A DNA stretch of 38,426 nucleotides from a virus. The position numbers were made by a program, and so were the translations under genes. The notes below the pieces were generated by a model that saw only the letters and a list, made by a program, of their open reading frames with translations, ran no database searches and was not told the DNA's origin. Location of the stretch: IMG/VR virus record IMGVR_UViG_3300049810_002155, positions 1-38,426 of that record, one strand, 5' to 3'. Positions 21,424 to 28,706 of this stretch are shown here, in pieces; position 1 is the stretch's first letter, and every line of letters starts with the position of its first letter.

Positions 21424-23340
21424 TCAATTACTAGCAGATACTTGCCTGATGTTTGTAATTGCATATCCCCTGGGCACTTGACATTCTACCGCAAAAGAAC
21501 TACTATAGGGATCAGTCACTGCCACAGGTTCAAAAACGTGGGTGCTTTCGCCAGTGTTTGTATTACTAGGGTCAATACTAAGACTGATTGTATCTTCTAC
21601 GTTGCCCTCATATACTTCCACTAAGTCACATCTGATATTATAATTTCCTACCCCGTTAGTAATGGGTAAAATAGTAACTTCGGCCGCAACCATGCTCGAC
21701 CCGCTAGCTCTGTTTATGGGACACAATGCCCATACACTACCAGTGTTGGAGTTGTTCTGAAATCCTCTGAAATTTATCTGATAATCGTGCTGTACACTTC
21801 TGGACCTTGTGCAAAGACCCCCGTGCGAACTCATATCAAGGGAATCAGTAATACTTGGCACAATTGGCGGCTGAGTTATACCAGCACCGTTAGGAGTATC
21901 GTCACAGGAATTACCCACACCATCTTTATCAGAATCTATTTGGCTTGGATTGTATATGTTTGGGCAATTATCTGAATTGTTAGAAAAGCCATCACCATCG
22001 GTATCAGGATTGCCACCACTGCTACTGCCACCACTGCTACTGCCACCACTGCTACTGCCACCTGAATTAACTGCACAACCCTCTGAATCCACTTCTGTTC
22101 CATAGGGAGTGTTGGGACAGACATCATAATAATCGTCTACGCCGTCGTTGTCAGAATCTTTGGGGGCGTTGTCATCTGAGCCGCCTTGGCTTGACCCATC
22201 CTGTGGACCGTTGTATGCTGCTACCCAGTTTCTGGTTTCGTTAAGACTGCGAGCATTGTCTGCCTGTTCCTCTAGTCCGCAGGGTTGATTATTGCAATAG
22301 ATGTCTGGATTACTAAATGTTCCGGTCTCAGCATCACCATAGCTCATTACTGTGCTTGTAACATCCCAACCCTGCTGATTGCGGGTATTGTAACCCATGC
22401 TGTACCAAAAATGGAAACCCTGACCTGCATTTGAATTGTCATGATCACTGCCAAAGTTATGAGCTATTTCATGAGCAAATGTCTCCCCACCATGGCAAAC
22501 TGTGACTCCATATCCATCGCGCCAATCCCAGCGACCCTTGTATCCTCCAATGTAACTTACGCCACACATACCTCTGCGGGTATCGATGCTTACAAACGCA
22601 TGAACTAAATCAGCACCAGTTTCTTTTTGTTTTTGAACAATATTTCTAAACTGACTAGTTCTATTGCCCATTTTATTTAAGGTGTTAGTAGCCTTTTCTA
22701 CACCTATGTTGATGCTTTCATAACCTACTAGGTTTAGTCTGATGTAAACTTTACTGCGAGAAAAAATATTATTTGCAAAAGCTATTTCAGCATCTAAAAA
22801 CGCGCGATGGTTTGGTATTGTATCGTCTACATAGGCATACAGATCAATATATGTAATCGTACGATCGGCCTCGCCTGTGTACCATTTACCGTAATTGTTA
22901 CCATGAATATCCCAGATCATATTTTTCCAACCAGGATTGTGCCAACGATCGCTGATATTGGAATCCTGCGCGGTTAGTCTGTCCTCACCGTATAATTTCC
23001 TAACTATGACGTCGTTTTTTTTAACTCTGCCAGCACGTTCCAATTCACCATTGGGCTTAACTCTGAAATTTTTGCCATCCATGCGAACGTTGCCAGCAAA
23101 CTCGCCATTGTCAGCCTGAACAATAGTCATGCTATCCCCGTCAGTGTTGTGACCAGATACTACACTATTTCCAAGTTTTCCACGTCCCACACGCTTAACA
23201 CGAAAATTTCTTTCACCTATCTCCATGAATGTGTCAATTTCTGGCTCTGCCCAATTTCCTATCCTGAGATTATCACCTCCGGCATGGGAATTATACGACC
23301 ACACAGATACCATAATTGCAAGTATTAAAAATTTGTACAT
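21424..23340 (-). CDS. Secreted zinc metalloprotease with thrombospondin type-3 repeats
   Basis: 638 residues in order: signal peptide 1-20 (hydrophobic core, cleavage after SHA); a propeptide-like region to about 150; a metzincin catalytic domain with FAHEIAHNFGSDHD (zinc ligands H290, H294, H300; base E291) and Met-turn TVMSYGD at M332; Ca-binding type-3 repeats DSDNDGVDDYYDVCP (395-409) and DTDGDGFSNNSDNCP (446-460); a GGSSS linker between them; and a beta-rich C-terminal domain with paired Cys. The motif and the mix of reprolysin-like (M12B-type) domain with type-3 repeats are typical of secreted bacterial or eukaryotic proteases, not phage particles. It has its own sigma70-like promoter. 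The target (host surface, neighbours, matrix) is unknown; the fold is near certain. Confidence 0.93.
   Translation of the reverse strand: MYKFLILAIMVSVWSYNSHAGGDNLRIGNWAEPEIDTFMEIGERNFRVKRVGRGKLGNSVVSGHNTDGDSMTIVQADNGEFAGNVRMDGKNFRVKPNGELERAGRVKKNDVIVRKLYGEDRLTAQDSNISDRWHNPGWKNMIWDIHGNNYGKWYTGEADRTITYIDLYAYVDDTIPNHRAFLDAEIAFANNIFSRSKVYIRLNLVGYESINIGVEKATNTLNKMGNRTSQFRNIVQKQKETGADLVHAFVSIDTRRGMCGVSYIGGYKGRWDWRDGYGVTVCHGGETFAHEIAHNFGSDHDNSNAGQGFHFWYSMGYNTRNQQGWDVTSTVMSYGDAETGTFSNPDIYCNNQPCGLEEQADNARSLNETRNWVAAYNGPQDGSSQGGSDDNAPKDSDNDGVDDYYDVCPNTPYGTEVDSEGCAVNSGGSSSGGSSSGGSSSGGNPDTDGDGFSNNSDNCPNIYNPSQIDSDKDGVGNSCDDTPNGAGITQPPIVPSITDSLDMSSHGGLCTRSRSVQHDYQINFRGFQNNSNTGSVWALCPINRASGSSMVAAEVTILPITNGVGNYNIRCDLVEVYEGNVEDTISLSIDPSNTNTGESTHVFEPVAVTDPYSSSFAVECQVPRGYAITNIRQVSASN
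22011..22062 (-). repeat. 15-bp tandem repeat encoding Gly-Ser linker
   Basis: TGCCACCACTGCTAC repeated 3.4 times without mismatch on the plus strand; it encodes (GGSSS)n between two type-3 repeat blocks of the metalloprotease. Slippage could change linker length. Confidence 0.9.
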
Positions 23341-23371
23341 CTGACTATTCCTGAGTAATGATTGTTAAAAC

Positions 23372-23400
23372 ATTATATAATATGATCGTATAAAAGTCAA
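23372..23400 (-). promoter_or_regulatory. Sigma70-like promoter for metalloprotease
   Basis: Minus strand: -35 TTGACT (23395-23400), 17-base spacer, -10 TATAAT (23372-23377). The leader to the ATG is about 25 bases. Confidence 0.75.
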
Positions 23401-23437
23401 GTAAATCTTAAAAAACGGTCGCATAATTTTAAGATAG

Positions 23438-23459
23438 AAAAGGGGGTCTGTGACCCCCT
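23438..23459 (-). terminator. Hairpin terminator after porin gene
   Basis: 8-bp perfect stem AGGGGGTC/GACCCCCT with a 3-base loop, followed on the minus strand by TTTTC. It lies 27 bases after the porin stop and before the metalloprotease promoter, isolating the two genes. Confidence 0.88.
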
Positions 23460-23486
23460 CATGTATGTATGTAGTAGATAGATTGT

Positions 23487-24107
23487 TTAGAAGTTTATTT
23501 TATATGATACCCAAATTGTATCATCATCTTCCATGATTGATGCATCGTCAGCGTCGAACCAGGTCCAGCCCAGATTGATGTCGCCACCAAAATGATTACC
23601 CAGTGATGTGCTAACACCAAAGTTTGCACCACGATCTTCCCAATCTCCATAGGAAATATTCAGGTATTTTAGTGCATCTGTGCTAACTTCCCAATAATCA
23701 GGAGCATCCTCTAAACCAGTGTGATATGCAGCTTCAAACATTTCATGTTTTACTTTGACTGCAACTTCCTGGAAGTCTTCGAGTTTGTTATCCCAATCGT
23801 CACGGAACGAATAATCATGATACTCAACAGAAGTATGAAAACCTTCTATTACTTCCTTACCATAACCGGCAAGCATTTTTGCCATCATTTTCGCATCACC
23901 ATTTTGATCGTTCTGATGAACATCTAGTTCAGCATATGCGCCTTTCCAGTCTGCTTGTACTTTGCCATGAGCAGCAAGTCCACTATTCATAGTCATACCA
24001 CGCATGAGATGATCGCTCTTAAGACCAACATGACCACTAATTTCTGGCTTAGCCATAACACTAGTGCTTACTGCGAGTCCAACCATAATTGCTAATAATT
24101 TTTTCAT
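23487..24107 (-). CDS. TorF-like outer-membrane porin family protein
   Basis: 206 residues with a signal peptide (MKKLLAIMVGLAVSTSVMA, cleavage near 19) and a mature part made of alternating strands ending in WVSYKINF, the C-terminal Phe signal used by the BAM machinery. The start of the mature region, ISGHVGLKSDHLMRGMTMNS, matches the TorF/Gcw_chp family (proteobacterial proteins beginning with LTxNVxxxSDYxFRG). Predicted beta barrel in the host outer membrane. It has an AGGAG ribosome site, a late-like motif upstream and its own terminator. A phage-encoded porin could alter nutrient uptake or block superinfecting phage; both are inference. Confidence 0.82.
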   Translation of the reverse strand: MKKLLAIMVGLAVSTSVMAKPEISGHVGLKSDHLMRGMTMNSGLAAHGKVQADWKGAYAELDVHQNDQNGDAKMMAKMLAGYGKEVIEGFHTSVEYHDYSFRDDWDNKLEDFQEVAVKVKHEMFEAAYHTGLEDAPDYWEVSTDALKYLNISYGDWEDRGANFGVSTSLGNHFGGDINLGWTWFDADDASIMEDDDTIWVSYKINF

Positions 24108-24124
24108 AAAATACTCCTTTAGTT

Positions 24125-24152
24125 GGAAGTTCTACTTCCTGAAAGTATTTAC
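24125..24152 (-). promoter_or_regulatory. Late-like promoter motif and leader hairpin of porin gene
   Basis: Minus strand: GTAAATAC (24145-24152), one base from the GATAAATAC late motif, followed by a 6-bp hairpin GGAAGT-aga-ACTTCC (24125-24139) just before the ribosome site. The hairpin may affect translation. The remaining gap to 24222 shows nothing else clear. Confidence 0.42.
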
Positions 24153-24222
24153 AAGAAAAAACCACAAGATATAGTGTCTATTCAAGGCACTAATTACAAT
24201 CAGGCTGATTCAGGGTATATCG

Positions 24223-24501
24223 TTATGCTTGGTTTTCGTCGGGATTTTTAAAATTACTGGTTGGAGGCTCTGATAATTGCTGAAACATTTCATTGACATG
24301 CATGCAGATAAATATTTCGTCCCCAAAAGTTAACCAATTTCTTTCAATGCAATCCAGTTCTATTCCTATAATTATTTCCTGTTGTATTTGCAATAAATCA
24401 TTCTGCTGCAGCATGATATCATAGTCCTGATCTAGCATGTATTTATACCCCACAGTACAAACTAAAGCGCTTGACAAAAACCCCAATAAAAATTTAAACA
24501 T
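24223..24501 (-). CDS. Small membrane-anchored protein, 92 aa
   Basis: Begins MFKFLLGFLSSALVCTVGYK: a hydrophobic N-terminus with a Cys at 15 that could be a membrane anchor or, less surely, a lipoprotein signal (LVC rather than LAGC). The rest is hydrophilic, Gln-rich and helical (MLQQNDLLQIQQEIIIGIE) with two more Cys residues. I chose the ATG at 24501 because GGGGAGAAA stands upstream and a late motif CATAAATAT is 19 bases away; the longer frame lacks support. A spanin-like role (small, anchored, Gln-rich helix, Pro at the end) is conceivable but unproven. Confidence 0.62.
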   Translation of the reverse strand: MFKFLLGFLSSALVCTVGYKYMLDQDYDIMLQQNDLLQIQQEIIIGIELDCIERNWLTFGDEIFICMHVNEMFQQLSEPPTSNFKNPDENQA

Positions 24502-24519
24502 ACTTTTCTCCCCACACAT

Positions 24520-24528
24520 ATATTTATG
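24520..24528 (-). promoter_or_regulatory. Late-type promoter, leftward half of divergent pair
   Basis: CATAAATAT on the minus strand, 19 bases before the 92-residue gene. It is adjacent to a plus-strand motif at 24530-24538. Confidence 0.6.
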
Positions 24529-24529
24529 C

Positions 24530-24538
24530 GATAAATAC
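24530..24538 (+). promoter_or_regulatory. Late-type promoter, rightward half of divergent pair
   Basis: GATAAATAC on the plus strand, identical to the motif before several virion genes. It ends only 4 bases before the ATG of the lone plus-strand gene, so its mRNA may have almost no leader. Confidence 0.62.
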
Positions 24539-24542
24539 ATAT

Positions 24543-25154
24543 ATGAAAATAGACACTTCAGCAAGTTTTATCAAAGAAGCGGTTTTTCCAAAACATACAT
24601 TTTCAGGTTCCATAGAACTCGAAGCAGGTCACATCAAATCTATAGTGGATGAAATACAATCCATGAAACTATACAATTATAACTGGGGCAAGTCAGCATG
24701 GAATTCTGACCCCAACGAAACCTGGAATATCACTGATAAAATTTCTAAAGTTGTTCCATTGATTAACAAACAACTTTTTGATATCGTAACCAATCATTAT
24801 GGATATAAGACTGTTCAAAATAATTTTATTGTGGATAATAACAAATTTTTTCTGGAGTGCAGAAGATGTTTTCCAGTAATATTATATCCAGGTCATGATT
24901 TTCCATTGCAACATACCATGGGATATTTTTCTTGTATTACCATGCTAAGTTGCAGTGGGAAAAGTCATAAGCCTTATATTCAAAACATGGATAGTAGTCC
25001 CTATGCAGATGACAAAATAAGATTTTGGTATCCAAAAGAAAAACAACAAATTTTTATACCCGGTGGAACGCCCTGGGGCATAAGTTGTGGCAGTGATGAA
25101 ACATATACCATAGCACTTGTGTCACATATTCTCAGAAAAAGACCCAGATCATAA
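24543..25154 (+). CDS. Plus-strand hypothetical protein, possible jelly-roll fold, 203 aa
   Basis: The only plus-strand gene in the window. No family is certain. The second half (FWYPKEKQQIFIPGGTPWGI near 159-178, followed by ETYTIALVSHILR) follows the layout of a double-stranded beta-helix such as 2OG-Fe(II) oxygenases of marine phages. However, the H-x-D...H iron triad is not evident and a Trp stands where the distal His would be, so it may be a non-catalytic or unrelated jelly-roll. It is framed by a divergent late promoter and a two-way terminator, a self-contained cargo cassette. Expressed late if the promoter call is right. Confidence 0.7.
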   Translation: MKIDTSASFIKEAVFPKHTFSGSIELEAGHIKSIVDEIQSMKLYNYNWGKSAWNSDPNETWNITDKISKVVPLINKQLFDIVTNHYGYKTVQNNFIVDNNKFFLECRRCFPVILYPGHDFPLQHTMGYFSCITMLSCSGKSHKPYIQNMDSSPYADDKIRFWYPKEKQQIFIPGGTPWGISCGSDETYTIALVSHILRKRPRS

Positions 25155-25174
25155 CTACAGAAATTTTATCCAAA

Positions 25175-25198
25175 AAAAGGGGGCCTAAACCCCCTTTT
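25175..25198. terminator. Bidirectional hairpin terminator
   Basis: Stem AAAAGGGGG/CCCCCTTTT (9 bp) with a CCTAAA loop, ending in T runs on both strands. It sits between the converging ends of the plus-strand gene (25154) and the minus-strand fiber gene (25220), serving both. Confidence 0.9.
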
Positions 25199-25219
25199 CC
25201 TATTTACTATTTTGAGCTA

Positions 25220-28200
25220 TTATACCCAACCGTAGTAAACAGCAACACTCGCCGCACCTGCTGTTGGTGCAACCAAGTTGTTACTAGCATCACGGAAAGC
25301 AAGATCGATATCTTGACCTGCTGTCAGTGTTGTAGCACCATCACTTTCAATGATGTAAGTTCCTGTAGAGATATCAGCATCTGCATTTGCAACAAGTACT
25401 GAACCTGAACCATTATTTTCTGCAACAGTAATATGATCTACACTGCTTCCAGAGAATGCAACAGTAACTTTAACCACAACCTTCTCTACATAATATGTTC
25501 TACCAGCAGTGCTTGGAGCAGCAGCAATTGTTACTGTGCTTGAGCCTGTGCCTACAGAACCATTTCTGAGTAGGTTACCATCACCAGCGTTGTTATCGAC
25601 ATAGTCTTTAACTGCCGCTGAAGTTGGGATTGTAGTATCATTGTCATTGCTTGTGATACCATCCGCTTCGTCAACAAACTTAGTGACTGAGATAGACTCT
25701 CCTGAGTCAGTCAGTGTACCAAACGATACGTCACCAGTTAATGTTGCACTGGCACCATTAAAGTCACCACCAGTAAAGGTAGTAGCATTTACAGTAGCAG
25801 CACGTACTTCTTGCAGTACGCCATTTTCATCGCGGAATACAAAGTAATCAGTTCCTTCCAACCACTTGATTTCAACATTTGCGCTGGAACCACGGTTAAA
25901 TTCAAAACCCACGTCCTGTGATGGAGCTTGCGTACCTGGGAGGTCAGCATTCATCACAATCACAGCATCGCCTGAAGTAATAGTGTTGGAATTAATGATT
26001 GTTGTGTTACCATTAACAGTTAAGTTACCAGTCATTACTGTATCACCAGTAACTGTCATGTCACCACTAATAGCAACAGTTGCTGCTGTGATGTCATCTG
26101 ACAACAATGTGCCAGTAATTGTGGCATTGCCAGCAATTGTGACGTCGTCTGGTAAACCTATTGTTAATGTTTTGGTTGAATTGTCGTAACTTGTTTCAAC
26201 TTCATTTGCAGTACCTGCAATGTCCAGCGTATCACTAGCAAAGGCAATGTTACCTGAGCCAGCGTCACCTTGGATTAGCATTGTAGTTGAAAGTGCACTT
26301 ACTTCTGTATCCACATAGGCTTTGATGCTCTGTTGAGTAGCCAATGCTGTATCGCTGTCAGAAGCCATGTTGTCTTCGTCCAGGATCGCTGACATTGTAA
26401 GTGTGCCATCACTCAACTCATTGAATGTCAATGTATTTGTTGAAGTGATGTTGGCACCTGAAATAGTATCAGCACCAGCAATTGTACCGCCTGTGCCGCC
26501 ACCCATAACGATAGCATCAGTTACATTTACATTACCTACGTCAATGTTACCTGCTGTAAGTAAATCAACACCTGAAATTGTACCAGTGCCTGCATTACCA
26601 ACAGTAAGTGATTCAGCAAGATTCAAGTTACCTGCGTCAATATTACCAGAAACATTAGCACTAGCGATTGTGATATCACTATCAAGATTGATAGTTAATG
26701 TATCAGTTGCACTAGCTACTGTTGTGATGTTTGTACCACCAGTAAATGTTGCTGTATCACCGCCACTGACTGTCTCACTGCCACTATCACCGGCCATGGT
26801 CCAGGAAGTATTGATTGATGCATTGGATGCCGCAGTTACCTGACCCTGTGCATTAACAGTAAGAACTGGAATTTCTGTTGAACTACCATAAGTTTTGGCA
26901 GTTACACCAGTTGCATCCATGTTTACTGTGAGTGTTTGACCACTTGCAACTGAAGTAAGTCCAGTACCACCGTCGATTGTTAAGCTTTGGCTATCTAAGT
27001 CAACTGCACCGGTGCCGCTGTTACCAGCAAAATCCAGATCCTGTGCTGTTACTTGTGAATCGACATATGCTTTAACACTTTCTGATGTTGAAAGCGTAGT
27101 AGCACTAGCAGTACCCATGGTATCGTCATCAATGATACCATCCACCAGGAAGCCATTGACAGTAAGATTTGCACTTGCTGTAAGCGAACTTGCTGAAATA
27201 GTATCTGCACCTGTGATAGAACCACCTGAGCCAGCACCCATGACAATAGCATCAGTAACATTAACGTTACCAGCATTTACATTACCCGCTGTGAGTACAT
27301 CAACACCTGAGATTGTACCAGTACCACCAGTACCAACTGTTAGTGAGTTAGTTAGGTTCATGTTTCCTGCGTCTACATTACCAGAAACATTAGCGCTATC
27401 AATTGTAATATCACTATTAAGATTGATAGTCAGTGTATCAGTAGCTGATGCCGCTGTTGTAATGTTTGTGCCGCCTGTGAACGTTGCAGTATCACCACCA
27501 CTGACGGTCTCACTGCCACTATCACCTGCCAGCGTCCAAGCTGTGGAAATAGTTGCATTAGAAACTGCTGTGAGTTGACCCTGTGCATTTACAGTTAAAA
27601 CTGGAATTTCTGTTGTACTACCATATGTTTTGGCAGTTACACCAGTGGCATCCAAATTCATTGTAATAGTTTGACCACTTGCTGTTGAAGTAAGCCCAGT
27701 TCCACCGTCGATTGTGAGGCTTTGGCTATCTAAGTCAACTGCACCGGTGCCGCTGTTACCTGCGATGTCCAAATCTTGCGCAGTTACTTGCGAATCAACA
27801 TAAGCCTTTACGCTTTCTGAAGTTGAAAGCGTAGTAGCACTTGCATTAGCCATGGTATCGTCATCAATGATACCATCCACCAGGAAGCCATTAATTGTAA
27901 GATTTGCACTAGCTGTTACTCCATTTGCAGAGAATGTCTCTAGTCCGGTAAGTGAACCACCTGAACCTGTGCCAAATGTTACAGAACCTGAAAACTCACC
28001 ATTTACTGCTGAAATATCACCTGTAGCATTTACATTACCTACATCAACGTTGCCTACTGTAAGTAAATCAACGCCTGAAATTGTACCAGCACCGCCAGTA
28101 CCTACTGCTAACGAACCAGTAAGGTTTACATTACCAGCATCAACATTACCTGAAACATTAGCACTATCAATCGTGATATCACTATCCAATGCAATAGAAA

Positions 28201-28597
28201 CATTTGCACCAGAACCTGTTGTTGTGATATTGTTACCACCTACAACACCTAATGTTCCACTGTCAAGATTGACAGTAAATGTTCCACTATCACCTGTACC
28301 GCTGAGATCCAGCGCACCTGTGGTTGTGTCTACATAAGCCTTGATAGATTGTTGAGTAGCAATTGCTGTAGAGCTATCGCTAGCCATGTTATCTTCATCG
28401 AGGATGTTGGAGATAGATACAGCACCTGTACCTACTAGCGAAGTAAAGTTTACTTCTGCAGCTTCCAAGTTAGCCAGGGTGGTTCCATCTGAAGTAGATA
28501 CAAACTTATCTGTATCCCACTTAATTGAACCGCCAGCCTTGCCATACTGGACTGCGCCGCCTACACCTACGATGCCGAAGTTTTTAATATCGGCCAT
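25220..28597 (-). CDS. Large modular tail-fiber-like protein, 1125 aa
   Basis: Virion fiber protein. After a short N-terminal part (MADIKNFGIVGVGGAVQYGK) it is built of repeating beta modules: NILDEDNMASDSSTAIATQQ and SIKAYVDT segments, SANVSGNVDAGNVNLTGSL strands and GSETVSGGDTATFTGGTNIT strands. A unit of 245 residues (735 bp) occurs about twice with small changes, flanked by related partial units. The C-terminal region carries a final DDNDTTIPTSAAVKDYVDNN segment and a compact beta domain. Such Ser/Thr/Asp/Gly-rich beta-helical proteins form trimeric fibers. It has a late promoter at 28682-28690 and a terminator downstream. The host receptor is not deducible. Confidence 0.85.
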   Translation of the reverse strand: MADIKNFGIVGVGGAVQYGKAGGSIKWDTDKFVSTSDGTTLANLEAAEVNFTSLVGTGAVSISNILDEDNMASDSSTAIATQQSIKAYVDTTTGALDLSGTGDSGTFTVNLDSGTLGVVGGNNITTTGSGANVSIALDSDITIDSANVSGNVDAGNVNLTGSLAVGTGGAGTISGVDLLTVGNVDVGNVNATGDISAVNGEFSGSVTFGTGSGGSLTGLETFSANGVTASANLTINGFLVDGIIDDDTMANASATTLSTSESVKAYVDSQVTAQDLDIAGNSGTGAVDLDSQSLTIDGGTGLTSTASGQTITMNLDATGVTAKTYGSTTEIPVLTVNAQGQLTAVSNATISTAWTLAGDSGSETVSGGDTATFTGGTNITTAASATDTLTINLNSDITIDSANVSGNVDAGNMNLTNSLTVGTGGTGTISGVDVLTAGNVNAGNVNVTDAIVMGAGSGGSITGADTISASSLTASANLTVNGFLVDGIIDDDTMGTASATTLSTSESVKAYVDSQVTAQDLDFAGNSGTGAVDLDSQSLTIDGGTGLTSVASGQTLTVNMDATGVTAKTYGSSTEIPVLTVNAQGQVTAASNASINTSWTMAGDSGSETVSGGDTATFTGGTNITTVASATDTLTINLDSDITIASANVSGNIDAGNLNLAESLTVGNAGTGTISGVDLLTAGNIDVGNVNVTDAIVMGGGTGGTIAGADTISGANITSTNTLTFNELSDGTLTMSAILDEDNMASDSDTALATQQSIKAYVDTEVSALSTTMLIQGDAGSGNIAFASDTLDIAGTANEVETSYDNSTKTLTIGLPDDVTIAGNATITGTLLSDDITAATVAISGDMTVTGDTVMTGNLTVNGNTTIINSNTITSGDAVIVMNADLPGTQAPSQDVGFEFNRGSSANVEIKWLEGTDYFVFRDENGVLQEVRAATVNATTFTGGDFNGASATLTGDVSFGTLTDSGESISVTKFVDEADGITSNDNDTTIPTSAAVKDYVDNNAGDGNLLRNGSVGTGSSTVTIAAAPSTAGRTYYVEKVVVKVTVAFSGSSVDHITVAENNGSGSVLVANADADISTGTYIIESDGATTLTAGQDIDLAFRDASNNLVAPTAGAASVAVYYGWV
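26406..27875 (-). repeat. 735-bp imperfect tandem modules in fiber gene
   Basis: The landmark TCCACCAGGAAGCCATT (plus strand) recurs at 27141 and 27876, exactly 735 bp apart, and both following blocks encode the same order of segments (fiber strand, SVKAYVDSQVTAQDLD, GTGAVDLDSQSLTIDGGTGL, AKTYGSxTEIPVLTVNAQGQ). Approximate span of two modules; edges are not sharp. Confidence 0.75.
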
Positions 28598-28634
28598 CTT
28601 TTTCTCCTATTTAAAATTTACGATTTCTCGCTTA

Positions 28635-28650
28635 GTCATTCATGAATGAC
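28635..28650. repeat. 16-bp perfect palindrome in fiber leader
   Basis: GTCATTCATGAATGAC, in the leader between the late promoter (28682-28690) and the fiber start (28597). Next to it is a second, weaker stem CGATAA/TTATCG (28653-28672). It could be a translational control stem or a protein-binding site. Confidence 0.6.
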
Positions 28651-28681
28651 AACGATAAACCTAAGCTTATCGCGGTCATAT

Positions 28682-28690
28682 GTATTTATC
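28682..28690 (-). promoter_or_regulatory. T4-type late promoter for fiber gene
   Basis: GATAAATAC on the minus strand, 85 bases before the fiber ATG, giving an unusually long leader that holds the palindrome at 28635-28650. Confidence 0.7.
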
Positions 28691-28706
28691 TAATCTTAGA
28701 GATTTT

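Noticed and set aside
24307-24315. Plus-strand GATAAATAT inside the 92-residue gene
   Set aside because: No plus-strand gene follows within a sensible distance and the site is within coding sequence.
24543-25154. Calling the plus-strand gene a 2OG-Fe(II) oxygenase
   Set aside because: The H-x-D and distal His ligands cannot be found; only the strand order is suggestive.
27012-27578. Plus-strand frame of 188 codons opposite the fiber gene, and similar ones at 25866, 26367 and 27852
   Set aside because: Low-complexity Pro/Val/Ala-rich translations produced by the repetitive fiber sequence read backwards.
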